From Antedon mediterranea (lineage: Eukaryota > Echinodermata > Crinoidea > Comatulida > Antedonidae), in contig NC_092677.1 in NCBI RefSeq assembly GCF_964355755.1, positions 22,354,101-22,418,100 of the forward strand: a DNA stretch of 64,000 bases. Direction: 5' to 3'. Shown here piece by piece: positions 20,400 through 32,034 of the stretch. Under the pieces are notes generated by a model. That model had not been told where the DNA came from and ran no database searches. It worked only from the letters and a program-made list of their open reading frames with translations. The stretch's first letter is position 1, and each line of letters begins with the position of its first letter. The position numbers and the translations under genes are program-made.

Positions 20400-21199
20400 G
20401 TGGAATAGAGTTAAAGGTATGCGACCAACTGTGTTTGGGGTTCACAGAATTTACGTCCCCCTTTCCACCACACATTTCGAGAAGGCACTAGCAATGCATC
20501 TGGTGATGATGTGGTGGAAACGACCCCAAGGCTGTGGCAGGGCGTTAGTGCTGAGGCAGGGAGAGCACATTTTTTACTCTTTTTTTTTTGGCTTTCGATA
20601 CATGTATCTGATCTCGTAAATTTTGTGTTTCGCGCCCTCAATTATAATGTAAAAAAGAAATTAATTACCTTCGTTACGTGTTTAGAAGGGAATGTATGTC
20701 TCACCGTAGTTTGGTATTCCGTTCGTTGTTATGCAAATGAGTTTGTGCAGGTGTAGTGGGAAAGATGGTATTGTTAGTAATTGAACTGTTGAATTTTGAT
20801 TTTGTTAATAAATGTTGCTACATTGGTAGCGAAATGTCCGATTAATGCAACATATTGTATTAAAATATAATATGAATAAACGTTTATGGATGGTAGTTGG
20901 TGTGTATGGCCGCACCGTCCCAGAATAAACATATTTTAAACAGATAGTTTGTCTCCGATGATTTTTGTATGGAGTTAATGGAGAGTGAAATATGATCAAA
21001 TATAGAACATTTGCAAAGATGCCGATTTCCAGACCGATTTCGAAGCTTAGACTAATTCCGCCGCCGGGCTAGGCCTTAAGCATATAGGAAGTCGAGTTTT
21101 TTAAAGTAGAAAACTCCACCTAAACTTTTGAAGTCGCATCTGGATAGTTGACTTTTTAAAAAATATCATAAATGTCATAGGTGATTATATATGGTACGG
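20400..21199. other. No gene; fragment of repeat X
   Basis: 20700-20790 (GGTATTCCGTTCGTTGTTAT, ATGCAAATGAGTTTGTGCAG) is a third, short copy of repeat X. The remainder shows nothing recognisable. Confidence 0.45.
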
Positions 21200-21600
21200 T
21201 AATAAGTACAAGTATAAGTGCAATTCTGGGCTCTATTTTCATTATTAGCTCTGCCCCAAACATTGTGGGCTAGTAGGCCTACTGGAGACTTAATATTTAA
21301 TTTCATATTTCAATGAATCGGGGACAAGCTCTATTGTCCTTGTGAGTCTTATATAGTTTGTTACATATAATTTTAAATCATGTAAAGTGCCATTTTTCGG
21401 GCGGGAATCTATGCAGCTCTATTTTTTATTCTAAACAGTTTGGTATGCCATCGTGGTTGTTATGCAAATTAGTTTGTGCACGTGTATTATGGGGAAGATA
21501 ATTATGTTATTCGCGGTCAACACGCCACACTGTTAAGTTTTGATGCTGTTAATCTTTACATTAGAAGATTGAGTATCAGTATCATAACGGTTTTGACGCA
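21200..21600 (+). repeat. Dispersed repeat X, copy 2 (empty site)
   Basis: Matches 16655-17232 joined directly to 18360 onward. At 21450-21459 it holds a single ATCGTGGTTG where copy 1 has the duplicated target and the foldback element. Confidence 0.75.
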
Positions 21601-22012
21601 TAGTTCATTGTTTATACAAGTGGGGAATCCCCTTTTAGGACGCTATTTGTCTGTAGTTTGCAAAGGAGTGTGTAACTTGACTGAAAAACTGCGAACTTTT
21701 GATGTACCGGCGGTTGGAACCATGAACATTATAATATTAGAAAGAACAATATAAACAGGTCCATCCCAAATTAAACTCATAGAGATGTTGTTCAGGCCCT
21801 AGCCAGGGGAAATCTTTATGGTTCGGGAGAACCTCTTAGACGTTAGACTTAAACGCAAATGTGTTTACCGGCGGAAAAAGTAGCTGGCTGCGATCGTTTT
21901 GCCAATTGCAAGCGCGCTATTATTTTGAGTGTAATTTCTGGCCAAAGAGGTGCCATTTATCATAATAGTAATAGTAAGACCAGCTGAAACTGAGTGAGGT
22001 TGGATCACTTAC

Positions 22013-22135
22013 TTTTACACCTTCTTCCAACCCAACGTCATACTTAGGATTATAACATGGTTTCTTCTTATCATTAAAGTACAAGCCAAACACTGTTGTT
22101 GTTAAACAGAGAAATATAATAGTTAATTTTAGCAT
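22013..22135 (-). pseudogene. Recent duplicate of cathepsin Z exon 1
   Basis: Almost identical to 15899-16020, including the ATG, the signal peptide [17 protein letters not shown], the [18 protein letters not shown] segment and the GTAAGTGATCC donor. It also keeps about 65 bp of 5' flank, but the upstream E-box region is replaced. One extra A before the donor makes it 123 nt, so splicing to exon 2 would shift the frame. It could be an alternative first exon of a rearranged paralogue or a dead copy; the extra base favours dead. Confidence 0.75.
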
Positions 22136-23080
22136 TGTAAAATAACGACGACAGTTCACTAGACTTTTCGGTGGTGCAAAGAAGATGGAATAAAGGAAGT
22201 AAAAACAAGTTGAATTTTGAAATTATGAGGAATCAGATATACAGTAATTCGGTAAATACTGGCCAATGTAGTACAGTAGTATAACACTCCCGTAATATTT
22301 TTCGTATGCTGCGCATAGTATGCAAAGGATGGCCATCGGCGGCAGTTTTCAGCCGGTCCTCCAATACGGACAATGCAGTTATTTTTTAGGCCTAGGTTGT
22401 GTGATGTCTAGCATTAATTTGTTTGTTTTAAGGTTGTTAGAGTTTTTTTTAAATATATTTATCCGCTTCATCATGTGGAGATCTAAGACGGGATAAACCG
22501 CATGCAAGAAACAGGTTAGATTCACAGAATATTCTATTCTCGAATTTAATATCAAAACAATCAATTTGTTTAAAGGTTTTTGCTTTAACGAAATTATAAA
22601 GTTACTGCAAACATGATTTTAAACAACAAAATGTAAAAACAATGCATTTTACGATGTACAAACTAAACGCGCACGCGTAGAGTGTGCATGAAGCGCAAAG
22701 AGCACCAGAAGGAGAGTACTCACATAGTGACTTTTCTACAATCCGCCAGACTGGTGTTTCTTGTGTTTGTATTTTTGATTGTATTATATGTTTTATATGT
22801 CTTCTGGAAAATAAATGAATTGAATTGAATTGAATATATTGAAAGAGTTCCGAAATTCAATAGATTATATAATAATAATAATTTATTGAAACTACACCTT
22901 TACAACGGTGGCACCCGTTCATACACGGTGCGTTCTATATAGCCTACAGATAGACATTCAACAGATACAAATTAATAAATACAAACAGATACAAAATAAA
23001 ACTAGTCAACCGCCGACTCGATCGCTATCGTAGTCGTACGTCACTTATGCAATATACAATGAGTTAAAAATAAAAAAATA
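22136..23080. other. Intergenic, low-complexity pieces
   Basis: TGAATTGAATTGAATTGAAT microsatellite near 22817. At about 22870-22920, on the minus strand, GGTGTAGTTTCAATAAAT then (ATT)n looks like a retrotransposon 3' end with a microsatellite tail. No gene seen. Confidence 0.4.
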
Positions 23081-23869
23081 TTGTACCAAAATTTAAAAAT
23101 ATTAATATTAAAAACTCAAAACTGTAACTGGATTAGATCAGGGTTTTTAAAAATATATGATGTAATAAATAATAATGTGTTTAAACCTGCGATAGAGATA
23201 AAAAGAAGGTTAAGATGTACACAAAATTGGATCAGTGAATATTCATGTATATTGAAAGCCATTCCAAAAGAATGGAAATGTATTTTAAAATCAGCACATG
23301 ACATTAATGTAAATGATATACCTATTACAAACAATAAGGTCTTAAATATGACGTCTAGTCAATTATATAGATTCATAATAGATGCTCAATATATTACACC
23401 TACGGCACAGGTTAAGTGGGAATCCATATTTGGTAATATGCCATGGACAAAAATATGGGTAAAGAAAGTTTCTGGTCTTAAAGAAAAAAAACTGGCACAT
23501 TTTAATTTTAAATTGTTGCACAGAATATTGCCAACAAATGAAAGATTACATAGGTGGAGACTTGTAAATTCCCCATGTTGTGACACATGCAATGTTATTG
23601 AGAATGATAAACATATGTTAGTAGAGTGCATAACAGTAAAATGTTTATGGAGAGAGATAAACGAAATAATTAGAGCAGTAAGCATACATATTCCTGTTTT
23701 TTCTTTCAAAAGACTTTTATTTGAAACTGACAATAATTACGTAAATAAATTATACACTTTAGGAGCATTTTGTATTTATAAAGTAAAGATATTAAGTTTA
23801 TTGGAAAAAGAAAAAAAAATCAATCTTCTACAAATGTTTAAATCTGAAAAAAAGATAAGAAATATGTAA
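23081..23869 (+). pseudogene. Tx1/L1-type LINE ORF2, C-terminal fragment
   Basis: An open frame of 262 codons that matches the region after the reverse transcriptase of L1/Tx1-clade retrotransposons. Characteristic pieces are KLAHFNFKLLHRILPTNERL, then a zinc-binding CCDTC-x8-H-x4-C pattern (CCDTCNVIENDKHMLVEC) near residues 166-183, followed by LWREI. This is the zf-RVT-like tail of ORF2. The reverse transcriptase and endonuclease are absent: the copy is 5'-truncated close to 23080. It is open to its natural stop and followed by a long A-rich 3' region, so it is a fairly young insertion. It does not make a functional element on its own. Confidence 0.8.
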
Positions 23870-25120
23870 AGCTGCAGGTATACTGTATATGCTCAACCAT
23901 ATTAAGGAAAAAAATATGTCAATGAGATACCATGAATGATGAATCTATTATGTTTTTTTGTTTTTGTTTTTTTTCTTACTACTATATTGTATGTTTTGTA
24001 AATATGTATACCTTGATGGTGAAAAGTTTTTTTATAGATTGATGATAAAAAAAAATGATGAAGGATAAGAAGGTTTAGGTTTAAGTGGTGAAGTGTTTTC
24101 ATCAAAGCTTTCATATTATAGGTATATATATGTAATTTGCACATTCTTACTGCATGTGAAATTTTTAAATGATAAAATGGTTAAAAAGAAAAAAAAATGT
24201 CAAATTATTTTTAATGGATCATTAAACATAAATGTTGTTAAATGATAATGTATGTATAAAAAAATAATAGAATAAATAATAAGTAAAAAAAAAAAAAATT
24301 GAATGAAACTTTGATGGGTTATACTGTAGATGCAAAAAAGGATAATCTGTTGGAAATAAATTTTGTAAACATTTAAAGATCAAAAAAAAAAATCAATGTT
24401 AAAGGATGAGGAAAATATAATGTTAACAGTAAAAAGTTAGTAAGTAATTAGTATAACAGAGAATATGCATTGTTTAAATGAAAATATGTTTGCATAGATA
24501 AATCCAAAGAAAAATAAAATGGGACAAACCCATGGGATGGATTTATTAAACATAAACATATTATAATTGTATGAAATAAATATGCATGTAGATGAAAAAA
24601 AAACAAAAACAACTATGTAAGAAAAAATAAGCCCTGTTAATGAAAATGTGTTATAGATAATATGTATAAAAAGAGGAAACTATGTAATCAATGTGGTTAA
24701 AATAAAATAAAATTTAAGAAGTTATAGATGCAAAAAAAGGATAATCTGCTGGAAATAAAAGTTTTGTAAACATTAAAGATGAGAACAATATTATGCTAAC
24801 AGTAAACATTTAGTAAGTAATGAGTATAACAGAGAATTTGCATTGTTAAATGAAAATGTGGTAGATGAAAAAATCAAAAACAACTATGTAAGAAAAAAAA
24901 ATAAGCTTGTTAATGAAAATGTGTTACAGATAATATGTTTAAAAAGATATATGTAAACAGATGTTTAAACAAAGATTGTAAATATAATGATATGTATAGT
25001 GTATAGTGAAAAATATATGTAAAGAGAACAGTTGTATGGAAATAAAAGTGGGATGAACCCACATAAGATAAAAAAAAACAAAAAAAAAACTCAAAATAAA
25101 AAGATCTCTATACCGCAACA
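23870..25120 (+). repeat. 3' UTR and A-rich tail of the LINE, with internal duplication
   Basis: Non-coding, very A-rich. A unit beginning GATGCAAAAAAGGATAATCT occurs at about 24330 and again at about 24727, each followed by the GAGTATAACAGAGAAT-type block and ATAAGC...GTTAATGAAAATGTGTTA, so about 390 bp is tandemly duplicated. Ends in A-runs near 25070-25105. Confidence 0.6.
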
Positions 25121-25327
25121 AAACAAAAACATTACATGCTATCTGCGAGTTGTATAAGATTGTTTCGTATTTTCCATGATCTTGTTATATTAGGTATACT
25201 TTACACAATTTGTCAAGACTCAATAGAACATTATTACTGAGGGGAAGTGTATCCGTCCCCAGAACATATAACATTTAAAGAAGGCAGTAACGGCGTTCCA
25301 TACTCTTGCACCACCATGTGCTGGCTG

Positions 25328-25430
25328 TCCGGCCGGCGATTTTTTTTTCCGTACGAGAGTTCCTCCATCGGTTCGTTTCGGACTCAATCGACTCTTCGGT
25401 AAGCCACCGATGCTCACTGATGCGTGACAG
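25328..25430. repeat. Long inverted repeat, left arm
   Basis: CCGGCCGGCGATTTTTTTTT, CCGTACGAGAGTTCCTCC, ATCGGTTCGTTTCGGACTCA and TCACTGATGCGTGACA recur inverted at 27260-27371. GC-rich and CpG-rich against an A/T background. The small ORFs across it on both arms are the same reading by symmetry, not genes. Confidence 0.75.
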
Positions 25431-26397
25431 CAACCACAAAACGTGAGCAGCTTTTTTGCACGAGTGACAAATTTATACATACTATACTAGAGGCCTAATA
25501 CTATACTCACTGTAAATATAATAATAAATATTAATAGTAGTACTGAACGTCATTGTAATAATAATAATAGTCCTAGAATTTTAATAATATAATACTGTAT
25601 AGGCAGCCACAAACCAATGTATGTACCATCAGATTCACAAACAGTAACACACACACAGCAGCAGCACTTTGTTGGTCGTCACAAGCAAGGCCTAGCTAGC
25701 CTAGCCCTACGTACGTGTGCTGCTTCAATGTAGTACATTCCATCTACTGTCTACAGTAGTAGTAGATGTTTTTATCAAGAAAATTACAATTTTCTTCAGG
25801 TTTTTAAGTGTAACATTTGAAAAATTGTATACATTATAGGCCTAGTATTAGTAACATGTATTCTTGTAAGTTGTAATGTATAGAAACACATGCTTGCTTA
25901 TAAAGCGTTTAATATTGTGTTAACTTAATTAAAACTCCAAAGTTGCCTATTATTAAAAGTCTGAAATCTTTTTTTCAAGATTGGGGATAATTAATACGTA
26001 CACCTTTAACGTAAAATTTCCATTACCTTACAATATAAATATTAATTTAATAATATTATTTTAAAAGGTATAAAAAACATACACTGTGCATAGGAATTCC
26101 TACTGTACATAATCATTTTAAATTCAAAAGTAATACCTTGCATAGGCTTACACAAGCTAGGCTAGCTACAATACCATAAACGATAAGAAAAGAGCCTCTC
26201 GTTCGTGACAAAAGGTCGTTCAACTTCAAAAAATAATATCTGAAACGACCTACTATTGGGTCGTAGACCTAAATATCTTCAATATGCTATTGGGTTCTTA
26301 ATGTAATTACTAAGTAGGCCTAGTATTTATTAATTAATGTCATCAAAACTCGTATTAGTGTAGATTTATTTTACTATTGTGAGAGCCTGTGTGAAAG
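25431..26397. other. AT-rich spacer between inverted arms
   Basis: TAGGCCTA and GTAGTAGTAG repeats only; no gene or transposon end seen. Confidence 0.4.
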
Positions 26398-26400
26398 TAA

Positions 26401-27222
26401 GGGCCTGTTTCTGCTGCAACTGCTCAAAATACGGTATAAAAATACGGTATAAAATACGGTATTTTTTATACCGTATTTTTTAGTACCCCGTTTCTGCTAA
26501 CAATACTTCTTGGGTGGTCGTGTTAAATTTCATCTTTTTTACCCAAATTGCCATTCATTTATTTGATCGATAATTAAAAGTCGCAATAAAGGAAGTTTTA
26601 CGTCTCACTTTCAACAGCCTAGGCCTAGTGATAGAGATGTTGTGAGAGCACAGAAACATCGTAATGGGGACAATTAATTCGTTCCCTCCCCGAGTTATTG
26701 TATTTTGCAATGTTGTACTGCTTTCGCAGGCTCTTCAGCTTTGAGTTTACTTGCTTTGGAGACAAGTCTATTCCATACTCCTGCTTTTTTATTTTAGAAA
26801 TGTCTTTATAAATGTGGTTGTCCCTTTTATTACCTTTTAGTTGGCCAGACATTTTAGCTTCCCCACACAAATTTATTTAGTAAAACTGTGACGTCTTCGC
26901 TCCACATTTTCGCCGAATATATATATACACGTGTGTAAAACAGCTAACAGCGACAGAAAATAAAAACACGAATGTTGACCTTTTGTCATGTAAAAAAAAA
27001 ATACGGTATTTTTTATTGGCAGCAGAAACGGGTACAAAAAATACGGTATAAATTTGTAAATACCGTATTTTCTCCACAAATTTTGTGGGGAAAATACGGT
27101 ATACAAAATACGGTATATTTTTTATGAGCGCAGTTTCTGCTGCCAAAAATATACCGTATATATACGGTATTCAAAAAATACCGTATAATATACGGTATTT
27201 AGTTGGCAGCAGAAACAGGGCC
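26401..27222. mobile_element. Compact PIF/Harbinger-like element with TAA target duplication
   Basis: Terminal inverted repeats GGGCCTGTTTCTGCTGC...AACT, flanked by TAA at 26398-26400 and 27223-27225, the 3-bp duplication typical of Harbinger. Both subterminal regions are packed with TACGGTA/TACCGTA palindromic steps (about 13). A second, inner inverted pair GTACCC(C)GTTTCTGCT occurs at about 26483 and 27030. Contains one Myb/SANT-like ORF but no transposase. 822 bp. Confidence 0.8.
26625..26870 (-). CDS. Myb/SANT-like (trihelix) protein fragment of a Harbinger element
   Basis: An open frame of 81 aa. LKGNKRDNHIYKDISKIKK, QVNSKLKSLRKQYNIAKYNN and SGRERINCPHYD match the second half of the Myb/SANT-like DNA-binding domain that Harbinger elements encode next to their transposase (pattern ..nk.vye.Is..l...g...t..qc..KiK.LKkqY...k..n..SG..r..cp.fd). 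The N-terminal helix with the first Trp is missing, and the chain stops after VSVLSQHLYH, so it is a partial domain. It lies within an element with intact ends, where such a protein could bind subterminal motifs. Intact frame suggests recent activity. Confidence 0.6.
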   Translation of the reverse strand: MCGEAKMSGQLKGNKRDNHIYKDISKIKKQEYGIDLSPKQVNSKLKSLRKQYNIAKYNNSGRERINCPHYDVSVLSQHLYH

Positions 27223-27259
27223 TAAGCTCGCGGTTTGTAAATGTAAATTGTATTATGTT

Positions 27260-27371
27260 GTCACGCATCAGTGAGCTGACTTTACCGAATACCGAAGAGA
27301 GTCGATTGAGTCCGAAACGAACCGATGGAGGAACTCTCGTACGGAAAAAAAAATCGCGTCCGGCCGGCCGG
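27260..27371. repeat. Long inverted repeat, right arm
   Basis: Reverse complement of 25328-25430 with small indels; the GC-rich end CCGGCCGGCCGG faces outward. Possibly the TIR of an element of about 2 kb into which the Harbinger-like copy jumped. No flanking duplication could be identified. Confidence 0.7.
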
Positions 27372-27875
27372 CTGCTGCATGCTGCTGCTGCCTGCCACCA
27401 GAGCACGAAAGTACCAGCAGTTGGCGCACGAGGCCGATGAAACGTACGTATGATTATATTAAAATTCTATAATATTAATAATTGCTACCGCACTTTTGCA
27501 TCTCTCTCGAGTGGTTACGGTATATGGAATGACTGTGAAGTTGTATGCCCAGTTGATTAAAGTTAGAGAGAGGCCTTGTTGTTGTGTGCGAATGTACAGT
27601 AGCGGGGTCTGTTGGTCCTAGCTAGCTAGACCGCGCCGGTTTACGATGAAATCGGTCGCGTCTTAAGCCCGTAGCCAGGATTTTTACAGAGGGGTTCTTT
27701 TTTTCCCAAAAAAGGGCACTTCTCCCCCTTATGAGAATTACCCTCCGGTATATAACCTTCCCCACCCATTGACTGCTTTATAAGATTTAGTATCAAACGT
27801 ATATCAAAACACCACCAGTGCTGTTTTCCACCAGTGCTGTTTGTCACCAGCCACAAGAGAGGGTCACGAGTGTTG
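27372..27875. other. No gene seen
   Basis: Contains a short CACCAGTGCTGTTT(T/G) tandem at about 27811-27845. Otherwise nothing recognisable. Confidence 0.4.
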
Positions 27876-29896
27876 ACAAAGTGCGAGGCAAGCGAGGCAT
27901 GCCAAATATTTGTGCGAGGCATCATTTTATCATTTCCAAAAATGCGAGGCATATAGTTTACAATTTCAAAAAGGTGCGAGGCATAGCTTAACGTGCTATT
28001 ATGCTATATTATAGGCCTAATAATCAATCGATACAAGCGTATCTAAATAGATTCGTGTATACACTCATCATGTTGTTTATTTTTATGTAACGATTGTTTT
28101 TTCATTCAAGTCATATCGTGTCAAATTTTACTTTTACAAAAGTGCCCAAACTACGGTTCAAAAATCTGAACGACAGTCTTCAACTTTCGATAAACAATAA
28201 TTGTTATAGCGACACAATCATCAAATGACTGCAATGTTTGTTGGCATTTCGAGCGTGTTCACTCACATGTCTCTCGAACATAGCAGAGTGAAAATAATAT
28301 TTTGTCACACCCCTGCGCCTAGATCCGGTAGACCCGAGAGATGGAAAATCCCTCTTTACTATTTAGCAGGTAGCGGAATGATTCAGCCCTCAGCTCAGAG
28401 GATTGTGGTGCATTCCCCTCCTATAGCACGTGGTTTCAGCAGCAACGCACAGACTTCTCTCTGAGCGGTGTGCCAAAGACATTTTTGACATTCCATTCTC
28501 TAGGAACAACACGTGTACCTCTCTCGCAAATAAGGTGAACAGCGATTGCCAGGACAAGTTCAATAACTGGCGGTGAATAAAAGGTAACTGATATGCCGAT
28601 CCAATAACATGCCGCAAAGAAAAAAATTGCGACAGAATTCTGGAGCGCGTGTGAAAAAAGACTTACGTCCGACAATTGTAATACTAGGCCTAAAATTAAA
28701 CTTTAGCTAATATGCTTAGCCCTAACCTAGATAAGAGGCCTATGTAGAAAATAATTTAATCAATTTTGATATAATAATAATTGGTGTAATATTTAATAAT
28801 GATACACTATTCCTGTTTTAGTAAGCTAGGTATATTACGAACGATTTTTATTTATTGTTGTCCATGTACGTACTAATAAACCTGGCGCTAGTTTCCTTCG
28901 CTTGTATTTTTACTCCAAATTTGATAACTAACTTTATCGTGTGAATACCACACCTTAGAAGTATACCTCATGAGTACTTTAATGAAAGAATCACATAAAA
29001 AGTAACAAATAAATCCTTAAATTAATGATTTTACAGGCGTGTTTCTCGCACACTGTTCGCGAATTTCACTTATTCAATGTTCAATATTTGTTTTTCTGTG
29101 GAGCGCCAAAAGAGCAACGATAATAGAGGACTAAATAAAACTCAGTGGAATGCGTCAATTTCTCATGCATTTATTGGTGAAAAACACGTTTCATTTCAAT
29201 ATATTTGTTAATTTGTCAATAAAAATGTTGTAATATGTTACTGACTGATACTGTTCTGTTTTCAAAGAATAATAATCGATCCTAAATCAACATCACTACC
29301 TAGTCTAGACCTAGGACATCCTACTAAGGATATTATGAGGAATTTTTCTATTTTATTCTTTAAAAGGTTAACGAAACCGTGTACATTATCAACAGTTACA
29401 TTTTTCCTTACTGACAGTTGACAAAATCTATTGAAATTGTACTTGATTTTCACCAAATAATGCGTTAAATATAAATGGATTCCACAGAGTTTTTAGCCCT
29501 CTAATTAATTTTGCTCTTTTGGCGTTCCATAGAAACCAAAATATTGAACATTGAGTGTGCGAAATGCGAGAAAAACAACGTCTGTAAAATCACCAATTTA
29601 ATGGATTTATTGTTACTTTTATGTGATTTTTCTTCATTAAAGTAGGCCTACTAATTCTAAGCTGTGGTATTCAGGATAAAGTTGGTTAAAATACAAGGCA
29701 GGTGCAAAAGGAAACTAGCCTAGCGGGCCTAGGCCTAGGCTACTTCAATTTCGGTGATTTCCTGCTTTGCAATTTTGAGAAATGATAAAATCATGCCTCG
29801 CATTTTTTGATGATGGTAAAACGATGCCTCGCATAAATTTCTGACTTGCCTCGCATGCCTTCCCTGCCTCGCGTGCCTCGCTGCCTCGCACTTTGT
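27876..29896. mobile_element. TIR element with TGCGAGGCA subterminal repeats
   Basis: ACAAAGTGCGAGGCA at 27876-27890 and its reverse complement at 29882-29896. Five copies of GCGAGGCA follow inside the left end, and about as many precede the right end. No transposase ORF is seen. Target duplication unclear. Confidence 0.6.
28886..29720. mobile_element. Diverged foldback relative of the 10-bp-TSD family
   Basis: Ends GCTAGTTTCCTTCGC / GGAAACTAGC are inverted. Internal arms carry the same blocks as 17243-18349 (AACTAACTTTATCGTG, TGATTTTACAGGCGTGTTTC, GAGCGCCAAAAGAGCAAC and their inverse), but the GGGTGTCACGAAA ends are lacking. Nested inside the TGCGAGGCA element. Confidence 0.6.
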
Positions 29897-30388
29897 TACT
29901 ACAGTACAGATAAAAACTACTGCAACATTTGCCACGCGTAGGTAACGTAGTCTACGCGTGGCGGGTGCGTGGCGGTTGCGTGGCGTAGCATTCGTAGTGC
30001 GTAGGCTACGCGTAGCATTCGTGGCCTACGTTGTGATCAACTGTGTGTGGGAATTCCCCAAACTCAACTGTTTACTGTGTACAAGTACATCGTCGACGGC
30101 TAAGCAGGCTACGAAAAGTTCGAATAAATAGAAATGATACGATTGTTTCGCCAATACAATAATATCATCATCATTATTAAACATACTTGAAATTCAAATT
30201 TTTCTAAAGAAAATAGCAATTAAAATTGCTCAAAGCCTAGGCTAGACGCGAAAAGTCTAATTAACTAGGCCTACTGCTGACTGCTGTACATTCACCATCG
30301 CCGGCCAGGCAGTAGTAGTGAACAAAATGAATTGATGACGGGGGCCGTTATTATGACTACCTTCCATAGTAATAGTATTAGTAGTACC

Positions 30389-32030
30389 CAGGCCTCGAAT
30401 TTGGGGATTTTAGGGGCAAGGCCATTTGGCCTCCGGTTTTCGTTGATTTGAGGGGCACCAAGGCCAAATGGGAGGGCACCAAGGCCATTTGTTTTAAATC
30501 GAAGGGGCACCAAGGCCAAAATTAAAAAATATTTTAATAACTAGGCCAAAATTAAAAAATAGCTTGTTTCCGGTTGAGCGCCCGGGTGGAATTTTTTTCA
30601 AAAAAAAAAAATTCTACCCGCAAACATTTTTGGGGGAATTTCCCCTATTCATCAGATTGCGTACCGTAGTAGTAGTAGGAGAGGACTGTAATATTTATAT
30701 ATAATGAAATACAAAAAGATGTAGTGTATTCACGATCCATATAAATAATAATTATTAAGGTACGATGTTTAGCGTTCACAGTTGTTTCGTTTAGTTTCAA
30801 ACAATGCGATAAAAAAAAAAAAAGGCATGTGAAGCCAGGCCCAACAGGTAAAGACCCTACACTAAGGCGCAGCGGACGGAGAACACAGGTTACAAAAACA
30901 ATTTGTTTGTAGGCCTTCAACTATTCATACACAGAGTGTTAACCACGGTAAAAATCAAGCCAATGACATTATGTTGTAGAATATAAATTATTGTTATTTT
31001 CCGAGTTTCGATTTCTGAAGCTTTTTTGTTAGTATAATCCATATTCATAAGAATTCAAAACACGGACGGACGCCGACCCCTCTCTCTGTTTAGGCTTCTG
31101 CACGTGTATTGTGGACTATACCATTTCCTTGAGTTCGGTAAAAACGCGTTTGTTAATTTAGTGTACGACGTCGTTAAACAAGATTTTTCGATGATCTGTC
31201 GGCTGGATTATTGAGGTGGGTGCGATAAAATATAAATATAATATACTTCCAACGATCTTCGGGTTGAGGTACCGGTTTAACTTTAGTACTAAAAGTTGAC
31301 ACCCCTAATTTTACACGTATAATGGAATGGACTACACAATGCAGGAACGCACATGGTATTTTCATATCAGAGGGTGCGTGTACGTCAAAAGGAATTGTTT
31401 TTCCAACGACCGATCCTCTTCGTGTGAAATTTCTTATCAGAGGGTGCGTGTGCGTCAAATGGAATTGTTTTCCCAATGTATTGAATATCGCGTGTGCTTG
31501 ATCGGTTCGGCGGCGGGAGGATAGGCTAGGCTAGGAGTGCGTGTAATTTTTTTTTCAACGAAGGCGGCTAGCTCGATTGTTGAGGCGGGGGTGGTGCGAC
31601 TTTAATACTTTCAGTGACCTCCGATCGAGGAACGTTTTTAGCTTTATTATTAAAAGTGTACACCACTGTATTTTAATGTACTATCTATACCATTATTTAC
31701 CACGCACGGCGGCCGGGACGATATTGTTTTGGTTATATAAATATGTATGTTCGATGTTTTCTCTAAGTAAATGCGTTTTTTAGGGAAATCCCCTTTGCAA
31801 CGAAGACAGGCGATAGTTTTGCGTCTCGTCCGATATTCTTGACATTATTTTCTATCTACTTCAGTGGTTTTTATTGTGGTAAAACTCGGGAAGGGCACTC
31901 ACGGCCAACGCAAAAAAAAAGGGCAGGCCAGTAGTGGCCGTGGGTGCTATTAATTTTCGAGGGCATTGAGGCCAACTGGGAGGGCACCGACGGCACTGGC
32001 CGCGGTGGCCGCGGTAAAATTCGAGGCCTG
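30389..32030 (+). mobile_element. hAT-like nonautonomous element with 6-bp TSD, copy A
   Basis: Ends CAGGCCTCGAATTT and AAATTCGAGGCCTG, flanked by AGTACC at 30383-30388 and 32031-32036. Both ends carry GGCC-rich repeats (GGGCACCAAGGCCA on one side, GAGGGCATTGAGGCCA on the other). An internal 43-bp block (ATCAGAGGGTGCGTGT...GGAATTG) is tandemly duplicated near 31366 and 31435. No transposase ORF. 1642 bp. An inverted sister copy is at 37127-38847. Confidence 0.8.
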
Positions 32031-32034
32031 AGTA

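Noticed and set aside
25220-25480. 86-codon ORF with a KRTDGGTLVRKKKS stretch, mirrored at 27255-27440
   Set aside because: The same peptide arises from both arms of an inverted repeat; no start context, homology or splice signals.
31174-31476. 100-codon minus-strand ORF and its counterpart at 37712-37912
   Set aside because: Both come from a tandemly duplicated non-coding block inside the hAT-like elements.
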